Below are positions 1 through 6,754 of a stretch of 14,892 nucleotides of DNA, one piece after another; position 1 is the stretch's first letter, and each line of letters opens with the position of its first letter. The DNA comes from Candidatus Zixiibacteriota bacterium. GTDB lineage: Bacteria > Zixibacteria > MSB-5A5 > GN15 > FEB-12. The notes below the pieces were generated by a model. That model ran no database searches. It was not told where the DNA came from and saw nothing but the letters and a program-made list of their open reading frames with translations. The stretch is from assembly GCA_023700785.1 (NCBI GenBank), contig JAMPYH010000026.1, positions 1 through 14,892 on the forward strand. Reading direction: 5' to 3'. The position numbers and the translations under genes are program-made.

Positions 1-515
1 GGGATATCATCCGGCGTTTGCGGCGCGGGGAGTTTGGCCATGTTCACAAAGAGCGCCAGATCCTGTTCCCGGGTCTGCGCCAGCATGAACTTGCGGAACG
101 GCGCGACCGCGTGGTCGAACGCCTCTTCCTTGGTGATCTTCTCATCCAGATATGGTTTTATGCCGGTGTCATACGAAGTCGTGAAGACCGGCGACATCAC
201 AAAAAACGTCAGGATCAGCGCCAGCCCCACCAACAGCTGATTCGGCGGCATCTGTTGCGTGCCGATCGCCTGTCTTAGGAACGACAGCACCACCGCTATC
301 CGGATGAACGATGTCGTCATGATCAGGATCGATGGCGCCAGCGCCAATACGGTCATGAGAATGACCACCTGCAGTGTGACCGAAAGATCACCCGGCGTGG
401 TCGCTTTGCCAACCTCGACAGATACTTTGGGGATTGCCTGGGCCGAAATATCAGCCGCCGCCGTCAAGCAGCAGAGCCCGACCAGGAAAATGAGCAATAT
501 TCGCCGTGACTTCAT
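1..515 (-). CDS. fliP: Flagellar export gate protein FliP (partial, N-terminal 171 residues)
   Basis: FliP is an inner-membrane subunit of the flagellar type III export gate, where it assembles with FliQ and FliR. I read this gene directly from the minus strand: ATG at 515-513, open to the left edge, 171 complete codons visible. An in-frame TAG at 521-519 rules out any longer start. Residues 1-27 form a signal peptide (MKSRRILLIFLVGLCC then a small-residue cleavage region near AQA), as is usual for FliP. The hydrophobic segment from residue about 42, with LQVVILMTVLALAPSILIM followed by TTSFIRI, VVLSFLRQAIGTQQ and PPNQLL, is diagnostic of the family. The visible end lies in the soluble region (KFMLAQTREQDLALF). 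The full protein is usually about 250 residues, so roughly a third is missing beyond the window. An AGG lies only 2 bases before the ATG, so the ribosome site is poor, and the gene follows an 80-base structured gap after fliO. fliQ, fliR and flhB would be expected further left, but this is not visible. Confidence 0.96.
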   Translation of the reverse strand, partial: MKSRRILLIFLVGLCCLTAAADISAQAIPKVSVEVGKATTPGDLSVTLQVVILMTVLALAPSILIMTTSFIRIAVVLSFLRQAIGTQQMPPNQLLVGLALILTFFVMSPVFTTSYDTGIKPYLDEKITKEEAFDHAVAPFRKFMLAQTREQDLALFVNMAKLPAPQTPDDI

Positions 516-536
516 ATCCTATATCTTTCATGGTCT

Positions 537-582
537 GCCCGCACTTCCATATGCGGGCGCGCGCGCCGCGATCCATCGCGGC
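537..582 (-). repeat. Two hairpins in the fliO-fliP intergenic gap
   Basis: Two perfect inverted repeats fill this short gap. One has 8-base arms GCCGCGAT / ATCGCGGC at 565-572 and 575-582, separated by 2 bases. The other has 7-base arms GCCCGCA / TGCGGGC at 537-543 and 552-558, with an 8-base loop. A 12-base palindrome GGCGCGCGCGCC (556-567) bridges them and could form a competing pairing. There is no T-run after either stem on the minus strand, so a classical terminator is unlikely. A role in mRNA processing or in separating fliP expression from fliO is inference. Confidence 0.5.
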
Positions 583-595
583 CGTCGTAACAGTC

Positions 596-1183
596 TTATT
601 TGCCGAATCCGGCAAACTTCTGGGTCGCCGACTTGAGCATGGTTGAGAACGACTCGCCTTGTGTTCCCTTTGACGCCGCCTCCATGGCAGCCTTGGTGAG
701 TTCGGTATCAAGCTCTGTCAGCACCGAGATCTGGTTGTCGGTTACGCCGATGAGCACCGACCTGTCCGCCACTCGTACCAGCGAAAGAGATTTTTTCGGA
801 TCGATATATGCCGTCTCCAGCACTTCCAGCATGAGCGCCTTGCGGCCGTTGCTGTAGCGACGGCTGGTCAGCTTTTTCAGCAACCAGATGCCGACATAAA
901 TGCAGACCACCACCACCGCCAGCGCCGTGATCATCTTGATAATGGAGCTGGTCGCGGTTGAAGTGGAGATCATCGGCTGATAAGCCGGAGCGGTAGTCGT
1001 CGAGGTCGTGGCGGCGACTTCGACGGTATCAGTCGATACCGCGGTCTGCGACTCAGGCTGCGCGTAGAGTATGCCGCTTGAGGCAGGGCGATTCGAGGTG
1101 ATCAGCAACATGCCGATCAAGGCGACCGCCAGAATGATCGCCGTCGCGATCGATCGGCGCCGCTGTGAATTATTCTGCGCCAA
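596..1183 (-). CDS. fliO: Flagellar biosynthesis protein FliO
   Basis: FliO is a small membrane protein that assists assembly of the FliP export-gate complex. The product is 195 residues. A hydrophobic segment at about 11-28 (signal anchor or signal peptide) is followed by a Ser/Thr/Ala-rich linker. A strong transmembrane helix at about 81-103 comes next (ITALAVVVVCIYVGIWLLKK). The cytoplasmic domain contains LMLEVLETAYIDPKKSLSLVRVADRSVLIGVT, the typical FliO pattern of a basic stretch followed by a beta-rich domain. The start is a TTG at 1183-1181, inside the last codons of fliN (14-base overlap). An AGAGAGG at 1200-1194 lies 10 bases upstream. The next in-frame Met is at residue 25, inside the first hydrophobic segment, so the TTG start is preferred. 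FliO is poorly conserved, and identification rests on topology plus position between fliN and fliP. Confidence 0.88.
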   Translation of the reverse strand: MAQNNSQRRRSIATAIILAVALIGMLLITSNRPASSGILYAQPESQTAVSTDTVEVAATTSTTTAPAYQPMISTSTATSSIIKMITALAVVVVCIYVGIWLLKKLTSRRYSNGRKALMLEVLETAYIDPKKSLSLVRVADRSVLIGVTDNQISVLTELDTELTKAAMEAASKGTQGESFSTMLKSATQKFAGFGK

Positions 1184-1706
1184 GAGCTTTCAACCTCTCT
1201 TCGGGCGTGATGAGCTGTGTGATGCGAAGACCGAAGTTCTCGTCGATCACCACAACCTCTCCCCTGGCTACGACTTTGGCGTTGACCAGCAGGTCAACCG
1301 GCTCGCCGGCGAGTTTATTCAGTTCCACCACGGAACCGGGGCCGAGCGCCAGGATATCCGAAATTGACAGCTTGGTTCGCCCCAATTCGATCGCGACCGG
1401 CAGATCGACATCCATCAACAGATCCAGATTCCGCGGTTCGTGTGAACCAGCCGGTTGCTGCAGCTGCTGAAACTCGGCGCGGCCAACGTGGGCGGAGCCG
1501 AAATTGATGTCATCCGGCGACGTTGACCGATTCTCCTGCGGCAGTTCCTCAAGCATCCGAAGCATCGCCGCCTCGGCATCCTCCTCGGCCGAGCTGCCGG
1601 GACTAACTATGCCGGGAGTATGCGCGTGCGACGCCTCCGCCTGTCCTGCCTGGACGTCGGACGGATCCTGCCCTCCGGGGATCTCCATATCCTTCTCGTC
1701 TGTCAT
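1170..1706 (-). CDS. fliN: Flagellar motor switch protein FliN
   Basis: FliN forms the lower part of the cytoplasmic C-ring, where it helps switch rotation and docks the export ATPase complex. The product is 178 residues. The C-terminal SpoA/FliN domain occupies about residues 93-170 and has the standard pattern: DVDLPVAIELGRTKLSISDI, then LGPGSVVELNKLAGEPVDLLVN and VARGEVVVIDENFGLRIT. The N-terminal ~90 residues are low-complexity, acidic and Ala/Gly-rich, making the protein longer than the ~140-residue Escherichia coli form. They do not look like the CheC-type domain of FliY. The ATG at 1706 overlaps the fliM stop as ATGA. A clear AAGGAG (1720-1715) lies 8 bases upstream, so the start is secure and coupled to fliM. 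The end overlaps the TTG start of fliO. Confidence 0.95.
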   Translation of the reverse strand: MTDEKDMEIPGGQDPSDVQAGQAEASHAHTPGIVSPGSSAEEDAEAAMLRMLEELPQENRSTSPDDINFGSAHVGRAEFQQLQQPAGSHEPRNLDLLMDVDLPVAIELGRTKLSISDILALGPGSVVELNKLAGEPVDLLVNAKVVARGEVVVIDENFGLRITQLITPEERLKALGAE

Positions 1707-2701
1707 GCTGTTTTCTCCTTCGAGAGTGGTTCCCAGGTCGAGAGTACCTGGAAGGCCCGCTTCTTGCCGGTCAGACCGGGACGGGCTACATATTTCTTAC
1801 GGCGATTGACACACACCTCGATCGGCTGGTGGATCTTTCGATCTGACGGTATGATGTCGCCGATCTTGAGCGTCATGAAATCGCGCAACTTGATATTCGA
1901 ACGAAGCAGCACCGCGGAGACGTCGGCATTCACATCATGCAGGTTCCGCTGGTTCACCGCGCGGTCGGAGTCGATATTCTTCCGCTTGGTAGCGTCGATC
2001 CAGTTCTGCGCGGAGAGCTTGGTGATGATCGGCTCCAGCGCGACATACGGATAGCAGATCGTCAGCAGTCCGGTCGATTGAAACAATTTCACCTGGAACG
2101 AGATCACGACCACCGTTTCACCCGGCGGCACGATCTGGATGAACTGCGGGTTGGTCTCGAAACTGATCTGTTCGATCCCGACTTTGACAATATGCTCCCA
2201 CGATCTTTCCAGTTCGCGGTACATCCGGTCAACCAGGCGGCCCATCACCGAGCGTTCGATGCCCGTCAACTCGCGTTCGGTTTCGAGGATCTTGCCATGC
2301 CCGCCGAACATCCGGTCGATGAGCGAAAAGGTCAGCGTCGGATTGAAATCAACCAGACAGGCGGCGTCGAGCGGCCGAGCCGAATAGGTATAGGTGCACG
2401 ACGGCGATACCAGCGACATGATGAACTCGGAGTAGGTGATCTGATCGACGGAGACCAGGTCAACATCCACTATCGAGCGCAATACCGACGACAGCATCGA
2501 ACCAAAGTGCCCCGCGAAATTGTCATGCATATTCTCAAGCGTCCGGATCTGGTCTTTGGAGACCCGATTCGGGTGCTTGAAATCATACGCGACCACCGAG
2601 CGGAGCTTGGCGTCATCGTAACTGTCCGCGTCGGGAGAATCTCCCGATGACACGGTTGTCAACAGCGCGTCGATCTCATCCTGAGTTAGTATCTTCGCCA
2701 C
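1703..2701 (-). CDS. fliM: Flagellar motor switch protein FliM
   Basis: FliM forms the middle of the C-ring and binds phosphorylated CheY to reverse the motor. The product is 332 residues, normal for the family. The N-terminal CheY-binding motif ILTQDEIDALL is at residues 4-14, so chemotaxis control through CheY is likely even though no che gene is in view. The middle CheC-like domain carries MFGGHGK (131-137), matching the GGxG loop that contacts FliG. The C-terminal SpoA-type domain spans about 260-325 (VSAVLLRSNIKLRDFMTLKIGDII). The start is GTG at 2701-2699. It is supported by the conserved N-terminus and by an AGGA 5 bases upstream. The start lies 12 bases after the fliL stop, and the stop overlaps the fliN start by 4 bases, which implies translational coupling of the two switch genes. 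Confidence 0.97.
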   Translation of the reverse strand: MAKILTQDEIDALLTTVSSGDSPDADSYDDAKLRSVVAYDFKHPNRVSKDQIRTLENMHDNFAGHFGSMLSSVLRSIVDVDLVSVDQITYSEFIMSLVSPSCTYTYSARPLDAACLVDFNPTLTFSLIDRMFGGHGKILETERELTGIERSVMGRLVDRMYRELERSWEHIVKVGIEQISFETNPQFIQIVPPGETVVVISFQVKLFQSTGLLTICYPYVALEPIITKLSAQNWIDATKRKNIDSDRAVNQRNLHDVNADVSAVLLRSNIKLRDFMTLKIGDIIPSDRKIHQPIEVCVNRRKKYVARPGLTGKKRAFQVLSTWEPLSKEKTA

Positions 2702-2713
2702 GTCTATCCTGCC

Positions 2714-3298
2714 TTATTGGAGCACAAAATCGGTGTAATAGACCCCGGCCAGTTCCTCGGTATTGAGTACCTGGGAGAGTCGTTTTTTAATCTGCACGCG
2801 CATCACTTCTTTGTGCTTGGCGTCGGTCAGATCCGCCAGAGTCTTTGACGAGAGGATCGTGATCAACACATCGCGGACGATCGGCTCCCGCGCTTCGAAC
2901 TCGGTCGCGAGACCGGGTGACTCCAGCTCAAAACCGAATGAAACGGAGAGGAATCGTGAACCGGCCGTGCCGGCTGGATTAACGACGATATCCTTGATCG
3001 AATAAACGATAGCGTCGCTTGCCTTGCCATGATCCGACTTCGGTTTGCTTTCCGACTTTTTGTCGCCGTGCCCGGACTTCGTATCCGATTTCTCGGTTTT
3101 TTTGGCGGAACCGGCCTTTGCCTCTTCTCCGCCCGCGAGCATCGGCTTCAACACGAACACCGCGAGGGCGACCCCGATCACCAGGAGCCCGACGCCAATG
3201 CCACCGAACAGCAACAGCTTGTTCGATTTCTTCGCCGCCGGTTTTGGCTCCGCGGTCTCCGCGGACTGGATCTGTGTTTTGTCGTTGTCTGCTGCCAT
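2714..3298 (-). CDS. fliL: Flagellar basal body-associated protein FliL
   Basis: FliL is a single-pass inner-membrane protein that rings the stator units and supports motor torque. The product is 194 residues. It has a short cytoplasmic tail, a transmembrane helix at about 28-51 (LLLFGGIGVGLLVIGVALAVFVL), and a Lys/Ser/Glu-rich periplasmic linker (about 57-92). The stomatin-like FliL domain has the signature YSIKDIVVNPAGTAGSRFLS, then VRDVLITILSSKT and IKKRLSQVLNT near the C-terminus. A longer reading from GTG at 3304 is possible. The AAGGA at 3311-3307 sits 8 bases from the ATG at 3298 but only 2 from that GTG, so I chose the ATG. The gene lies 21 bases after flbD and 12 bases before fliM. 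In many genomes motA and motB stand between flbD and fliL, but they are absent here. Confidence 0.94.
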   Translation of the reverse strand: MAADNDKTQIQSAETAEPKPAAKKSNKLLLFGGIGVGLLVIGVALAVFVLKPMLAGGEEAKAGSAKKTEKSDTKSGHGDKKSESKPKSDHGKASDAIVYSIKDIVVNPAGTAGSRFLSVSFGFELESPGLATEFEAREPIVRDVLITILSSKTLADLTDAKHKEVMRVQIKKRLSQVLNTEELAGVYYTDFVLQ

Positions 3299-3306
3299 CG
3301 TCACAA

Positions 3307-3311
3307 TCCTT
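3307..3311 (-). promoter_or_regulatory. Ribosome binding site that fixes the fliL start
   Basis: AAGGA on the minus strand is 8 bases from ATG 3298 and 2 bases from the alternative GTG at 3304. The spacing favours the ATG. Confidence 0.7.
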
Positions 3312-3319
3312 GTCGTGGC

Positions 3320-3547
3320 TTACGAATCACTTTCACTAATATGGCCGGCGGCCGGGATTCCTGCCCGGCGCGCCGACATTCTCTTGAAGGCCGCCACCCG
3401 TTCGATGATCTCATCGGGCGTGTTCCTCACCATGATCTTCTTGCCGGTTATCAGCGAGATGATCGTATCAGGAATAGCCTCAACGAACTCGATCAGGTCG
3501 GCGTTGATCACCAGTTCCGTATCATTTAGCCTGGTAACCTTTATCAT
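3320..3547 (-). CDS. flbD: FlbD/SwrD family flagellar protein
   Basis: This small 75-residue protein has the FlbD family core: MIKVTRLNDTELVINADLIE, then VEAIPDTIISLITGKKIMVRNT and DEIIERVAAFKR. This family is not the Caulobacter transcription factor also called FlbD. Its Bacillus subtilis member (SwrD, formerly YlzI) increases flagellar power, probably through stator function. The protein is soluble, without a signal peptide or membrane segment. The extra C-terminal ~12 residues (small, acidic) go beyond the minimal family core. The ATG at 3547 lies 4 bases after the flgE stop, with only a weak AAGAG purine tract that is part of the last flgE codons, so coupling to flgE is likely. The position between flgE and fliL matches its usual context. 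Confidence 0.93.
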   Translation of the reverse strand: MIKVTRLNDTELVINADLIEFVEAIPDTIISLITGKKIMVRNTPDEIIERVAAFKRMSARRAGIPAAGHISESDS

Positions 3548-3551
3548 CTAC

Positions 3552-5543
3552 TTATCTCTTCAGGTTCACCAGCTCGTCGAGCATGTCGTCGGAGGTGGTG
3601 ATGATCCGCGCGTTGGCCTGGAAGCCGCGCTGCGTCGTGATCATATTCGTGAACTCCTGCGCGATATCGACCGACGAGGACTCCAGAGCCCCCGAGGTGA
3701 TCTGCGCGGAGATGGTCGAGCCGGCGACGCCTTCAACCGCTTCGCCGGAGTTGGCTGACGGCTGGTACATCGACCGACCGGCTTTGCGCAACCCGGCCTG
3801 GTTGGTGAAATCGGCCAGCATGATCTGGGCAAGCACGCGCGTCACTCCATTGGAGAAAATACCCGAGATATTTCCCGCCTGGTCGATCGCGACTTTCTCG
3901 AGGATCCCGAGCCCGTAGCCGTCCTGGCCGATGATCGACGCGGTATGTGTTCCGGAACTGAAGCCGGTCAACCCGTCAAAATTGCCAACCGTACCGGCGC
4001 TGAACGCCACGGTCATATTCTCAGCGCCGTTGTTCGGGCTGATGGTGACGCCGGAAGCGCCGCCGAAATATTCAAACGCGTTAAGCGAACCGTCCGCATT
4101 GAACGAGACCGATCCGGTCTGGCCGGACGTGATCCCTTCGTTCCCCAGGGTGTTGACTTTCCACTCCCAGCGATTGGGGACAAGAGACTTGAAGAACTCG
4201 ATGGAGAGCGTATGCTTGCCGCCCAGGGAGTCGAACACGTTTATCGATGTGGAGTGCATGGTTGCGTCAGTCGTGATCAGGAGCGGATTCGCGCCCGTCG
4301 CGGTCAGCCCGTTGACTGCCTCGATCTCGACGCCGCCGTCACCCAGTCCATTCAGGCCGACCACGCGGCCGGTGATCTGATCAAAAACCAGATCGAGGGT
4401 GGTGATCTGCGGTCCGGCCGCCGCGCCATAGCCGCGCTCCGGAGTGAACGTGTCACTGGCGATATAGGTCGTCGCGGCGCCACCGGAGGACTGGAAAGTC
4501 GCGCCGTTCACGCCAAACAGGACGCCGATGACATTACCCGAAGTCGCGCCGCCCCCTGCGCCGGTGGTCACCGTGCCAGTGGTCGAAACAAAATTGTAGT
4601 CGGCGTCCGCGCCGGCTTTGTCGCGCGTGATCTGGAGCTGCCCGCCGACCAGTTCAGCGGTGATACCGTCGATCTGGTTGGTCGCGTTGATCAGATCGCT
4701 GATCGTTGAATTGGCGTTAAGGCCGGAAATGATCTGCGTTGATTTTCCGTCAACGCTAAATCCATAGTTCGTGAAATCAGTGATGCCGAGCGAACCGAGC
4801 GTCGTCGTCAGACCAAGCGCGCCGATCACATTGCCGCTCCCGTCATTTCCGAGCGTGGAGCCGGTATATGTGGCGCTGATCGCCTGGTTGCCGGTGATGA
4901 CGATAGAGTGCGTACCGCCGATACCATTGGTCGCGGTGCCGGAGACTGAGGTCACTCCGGATCCGCCGGCATCGGTCAGGCGGGCGATTGAATCAGTCGC
5001 GGAAGAATCAAGATTGTTGGCTAGCGTGACCAGTTCGGTCGCGCGGGCCGGATCCTGCTGGCCGAACGGCAGCGTGACCGGACCGGTAGTCGCCAGCGAC
5101 GGGATATTTCCCGCCGAGTCGGCCATCTTGCCCAGCACATAGAGACCGGTCGCGGGATCGACCAGATTGGAGTCGGCGTCAAAGCCGAACGATCCGGCGC
5201 GAGTGTAGAACTTGTTGCCGTTGGAATCGCCAAGAACAAAGAAGCCGGAACCCTGGATCGCCATGTCAGTGATCTGACCGGTGGTCTCGAGGCCCCCCTG
5301 CAGGAACAGATTGTCAACCGTGGCGACCTGCATCCCGAGTCCAAGTTGGATCGGGTTGGTACCGCCGGAGACAGCGCTCGGGCGACCCGCGCCCTTGAAG
5401 CTCTGTACCAGTGCTTCCTGGAAGTTCACACGACCGGTTTTGAATCCGATGGTGTTGACGTTGGCGATGTTGTTACCAATGACGTTCATTTTCGTCTGGT
5501 GGTTTTTCAGACCGGATACACCGGCGTACAGTGATGCCATCAT
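3552..5543 (-). CDS. flgE: Flagellar hook protein FlgE, with a large central insertion
   Basis: FlgE polymerises into the hook, the universal joint between rod and filament. The product is 663 residues, against about 260-460 in common relatives. The N-terminal rod/hook signature is intact (MASLYAGVSGLKNHQTKMNVIGNNIANVNTIGFKTGR split across residues 2-38). So is the first D1 strand set (MAIQGSGFFVL, FYTRAGSF). The FlgE D2-type segment starts near residue 415 (TDATMHSTSINVFDSLGGKH). The C-terminal export and polymerisation helix is also present (SSSVDIAQEFTNMITTQRG, then FQANARIITTSDDMLDELVNL). Residues about 185-380 are an insertion of Gly/Thr/Ser-rich beta sequence. Part of it (about 258-310) resembles the flagellin hook IN motif of filament-cap and hook-associated proteins. 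SGNVIG occurs twice (236-241, 335-340). The start at the first of two adjacent ATGs is 10 bases from an AGGAGG. No cysteine is evident. Confidence 0.97.
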   Translation of the reverse strand: MMASLYAGVSGLKNHQTKMNVIGNNIANVNTIGFKTGRVNFQEALVQSFKGAGRPSAVSGGTNPIQLGLGMQVATVDNLFLQGGLETTGQITDMAIQGSGFFVLGDSNGNKFYTRAGSFGFDADSNLVDPATGLYVLGKMADSAGNIPSLATTGPVTLPFGQQDPARATELVTLANNLDSSATDSIARLTDAGGSGVTSVSGTATNGIGGTHSIVITGNQAISATYTGSTLGNDGSGNVIGALGLTTTLGSLGITDFTNYGFSVDGKSTQIISGLNANSTISDLINATNQIDGITAELVGGQLQITRDKAGADADYNFVSTTGTVTTGAGGGATSGNVIGVLFGVNGATFQSSGGAATTYIASDTFTPERGYGAAAGPQITTLDLVFDQITGRVVGLNGLGDGGVEIEAVNGLTATGANPLLITTDATMHSTSINVFDSLGGKHTLSIEFFKSLVPNRWEWKVNTLGNEGITSGQTGSVSFNADGSLNAFEYFGGASGVTISPNNGAENMTVAFSAGTVGNFDGLTGFSSGTHTASIIGQDGYGLGILEKVAIDQAGNISGIFSNGVTRVLAQIMLADFTNQAGLRKAGRSMYQPSANSGEAVEGVAGSTISAQITSGALESSSVDIAQEFTNMITTQRGFQANARIITTSDDMLDELVNLKR

Positions 5544-5577
5544 GGCTTGCTTCCCTCCTCAGGGATTGGCAAGGCCC

Positions 5578-5594
5578 CCCCATTTATAATGGGG
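5578..5594 (-). repeat. Hairpin in the gap before flgE
   Basis: Perfect 6-base arms CCCCAT / ATGGGG flank a 5-base A/T loop. They lie about 35 bases upstream of the flgE start, in one of only two sizeable gaps (96 bases) within the flagellar operon. There is no T-run on the minus strand, so this is not a convincing terminator. A role in stabilising or processing mRNA ahead of the highly expressed hook gene is inference. Confidence 0.4.
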
Positions 5595-5639
5595 TCCAGC
5601 CTTGGTTGTGGTTTATCAGTGAACAGTTTCATTATGTGC

Positions 5640-6041
5640 CTATATGATGATCGCCGAGTCGATCGACGTCACCACGCCTTCGCGCAGCTTGTCGCGATCG
5701 AACGCGGTGATGACTGTCCGGTTCTTGACCGAGGCGACCATCGCCATGTCATCGAACAGGATCAATGTTTCCTTTGAGCCTTTGGCTTCCGCCTTATCCA
5801 GCGCGTCGGAAACTTGTTGCATCCTCTGCTCGCCGAACTCGATACCGCGCGAGTAGAGCCGTTCGGACGCGTGTTTCGAGATGCTGACCGGACGATTCGT
5901 GGCGATCTCTTTGGCCAGCGCCTGTTTGAACGAATCGTTCCCGCGGATATCAGCCGTTTGCGGCGCGGCTTTGCCCCGTTGCGCGATCTCGATCAGGTTG
6001 ACCGGTCGCTGGTATGCGCTGATGCGTGTTGCCTGTCCCAT
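5640..6041 (-). CDS. Conserved flagellar operon protein, TIGR02530 type
   Basis: This gene encodes 133 residues of a small soluble protein family found in flagellar operons, usually next to flgD and flgE, whose biochemical role I do not know. The diagnostic elements are SISKHASERLYSRGI (53-67), then a helical stretch with DALDKAEAKGSKETLILFDD (79-98) and VKNRTVITAFDRDKLREG (105-122). The N-terminus is variable and basic. There is no signal peptide or membrane segment. The start is uncertain. ATG at 6041 begins 7 bases after the flgD stop. An in-frame TTG at 6062 would add seven residues and overlap flgD by 14 bases. Neither has a strong ribosome site, so translation is probably coupled to flgD. 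Proposed roles such as assisting hook assembly or export are inference from position only. Confidence 0.85.
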   Translation of the reverse strand: MGQATRISAYQRPVNLIEIAQRGKAAPQTADIRGNDSFKQALAKEIATNRPVSISKHASERLYSRGIEFGEQRMQQVSDALDKAEAKGSKETLILFDDMAMVASVKNRTVITAFDRDKLREGVVTSIDSAIII

Positions 6042-6048
6042 CGTCTGC

Positions 6049-6741
6049 TTAGTTATTGTCAAATGTTCCAGGTTCGCCGACAGCCGTGATCTCCCCTAAC
6101 GAGATCTCCACGCCATTGACATTCACAAACGCCGCCCCGTCGCGATACGAGATCCGGCTGACAATTCCGGTGAGCGAGAGATTCGGGGTGATGGTCGCGC
6201 CGGCGGCGGTGGTGGCCGTAGCCTCAACAGAATAGAAGCCGGACTCAACCCGATTGCCGCGAGTGTCGGTGCCATCCCAACTGATAGAGCCCGTTCCCGC
6301 GGCGATGTTCTCCTTCGAGATGGTCGCCACCAGGTTTCCGTCGGCATCCTTGATCTTAAGCGTCAGGGTCTGGGCCGGCTGGGTCATGGTATAGCTGACT
6401 GACGCGTTTTTCCCTTCTTCGAGATACACACCCGAGTACTCAGCCTTGACTTCCTTCCCGATCAGGCCGGACGCCATGGCGTTGTTCAGCGACTGCATCT
6501 GCAGGAAATCCCACTGGTTGGATGACGCGATCCCGTCGGCGATATTGTTCATCTGTTCGAGCGACGAGAATTGCGCCAACTGCGCGATAAAATCCTCGTC
6601 CTGCATCGGCTCAAGCGGATCCTGGTATTGCATCTTCGTCACCAGCAGCTGCAGGAAATCATCTTTCCCCAGCTGTTTGGCGCTTCCGGTCGCTTTGGCA
6701 TTGCCATTGGCGTCGGTGGCGATGGGTGAAATGAACGACAT
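6049..6741 (-). CDS. flgD: Flagellar hook-capping protein FlgD
   Basis: FlgD is the cap (scaffold) on which FlgE subunits assemble into the hook; it is exported and then discarded. The product is 230 residues, close to the family norm. The N-terminal FlgD motif is strong: GKDDFLQLLVTKMQYQDPLE, then DFIAQLAQFSSLEQM (50-64). A Tudor/Ig-like C-terminal half follows. It includes VSYTMTQPAQTLTLKIKDADGN and SWDGTDTRGNRVESGFYS (154-171), the FlgD Ig-like domain signature. There is no classical signal peptide, as expected for a type III export substrate. The start ATG 6741 has an AGGAG (6754-6750) 8 bases upstream, and this AGGAG overlaps the TAG stop of fliK. The end overlaps or nearly touches the next gene. 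Confidence 0.96.
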   Translation of the reverse strand: MSFISPIATDANGNAKATGSAKQLGKDDFLQLLVTKMQYQDPLEPMQDEDFIAQLAQFSSLEQMNNIADGIASSNQWDFLQMQSLNNAMASGLIGKEVKAEYSGVYLEEGKNASVSYTMTQPAQTLTLKIKDADGNLVATISKENIAAGTGSISWDGTDTRGNRVESGFYSVEATATTAAGATITPNLSLTGIVSRISYRDGAAFVNVNGVEISLGEITAVGEPGTFDNN

Positions 6742-6749
6742 CTCTTACT

Positions 6750-6754
6750 CTCCT
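6750..6754 (-). promoter_or_regulatory. flgD ribosome binding site overlapping the fliK stop codon
   Basis: AGGAG with 8-base spacing to ATG 6741. Its first bases are the AG of the fliK TAG, so terminating ribosomes on fliK cover the flgD site, which is a coupling arrangement. Confidence 0.7.

Noticed and set aside
1937..2650. 237-codon plus-strand ORF opposite fliM
   Set aside because: It is antisense to a complete, well-conserved FliM and is rich in Arg/His/Asp. That composition is typical of an antisense frame in G+C-rich coding DNA.
3945..4709. 254-codon plus-strand ORF opposite flgE
   Set aside because: A shadow of FlgE with no domain signature and Arg/Gly/Ala-biased composition.
5561..5580. 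Sigma-54-like GG/GC pair in the G-run before flgE
   Set aside because: The spacing is 9 rather than 10 bases, and the G-run makes a GG match trivial.
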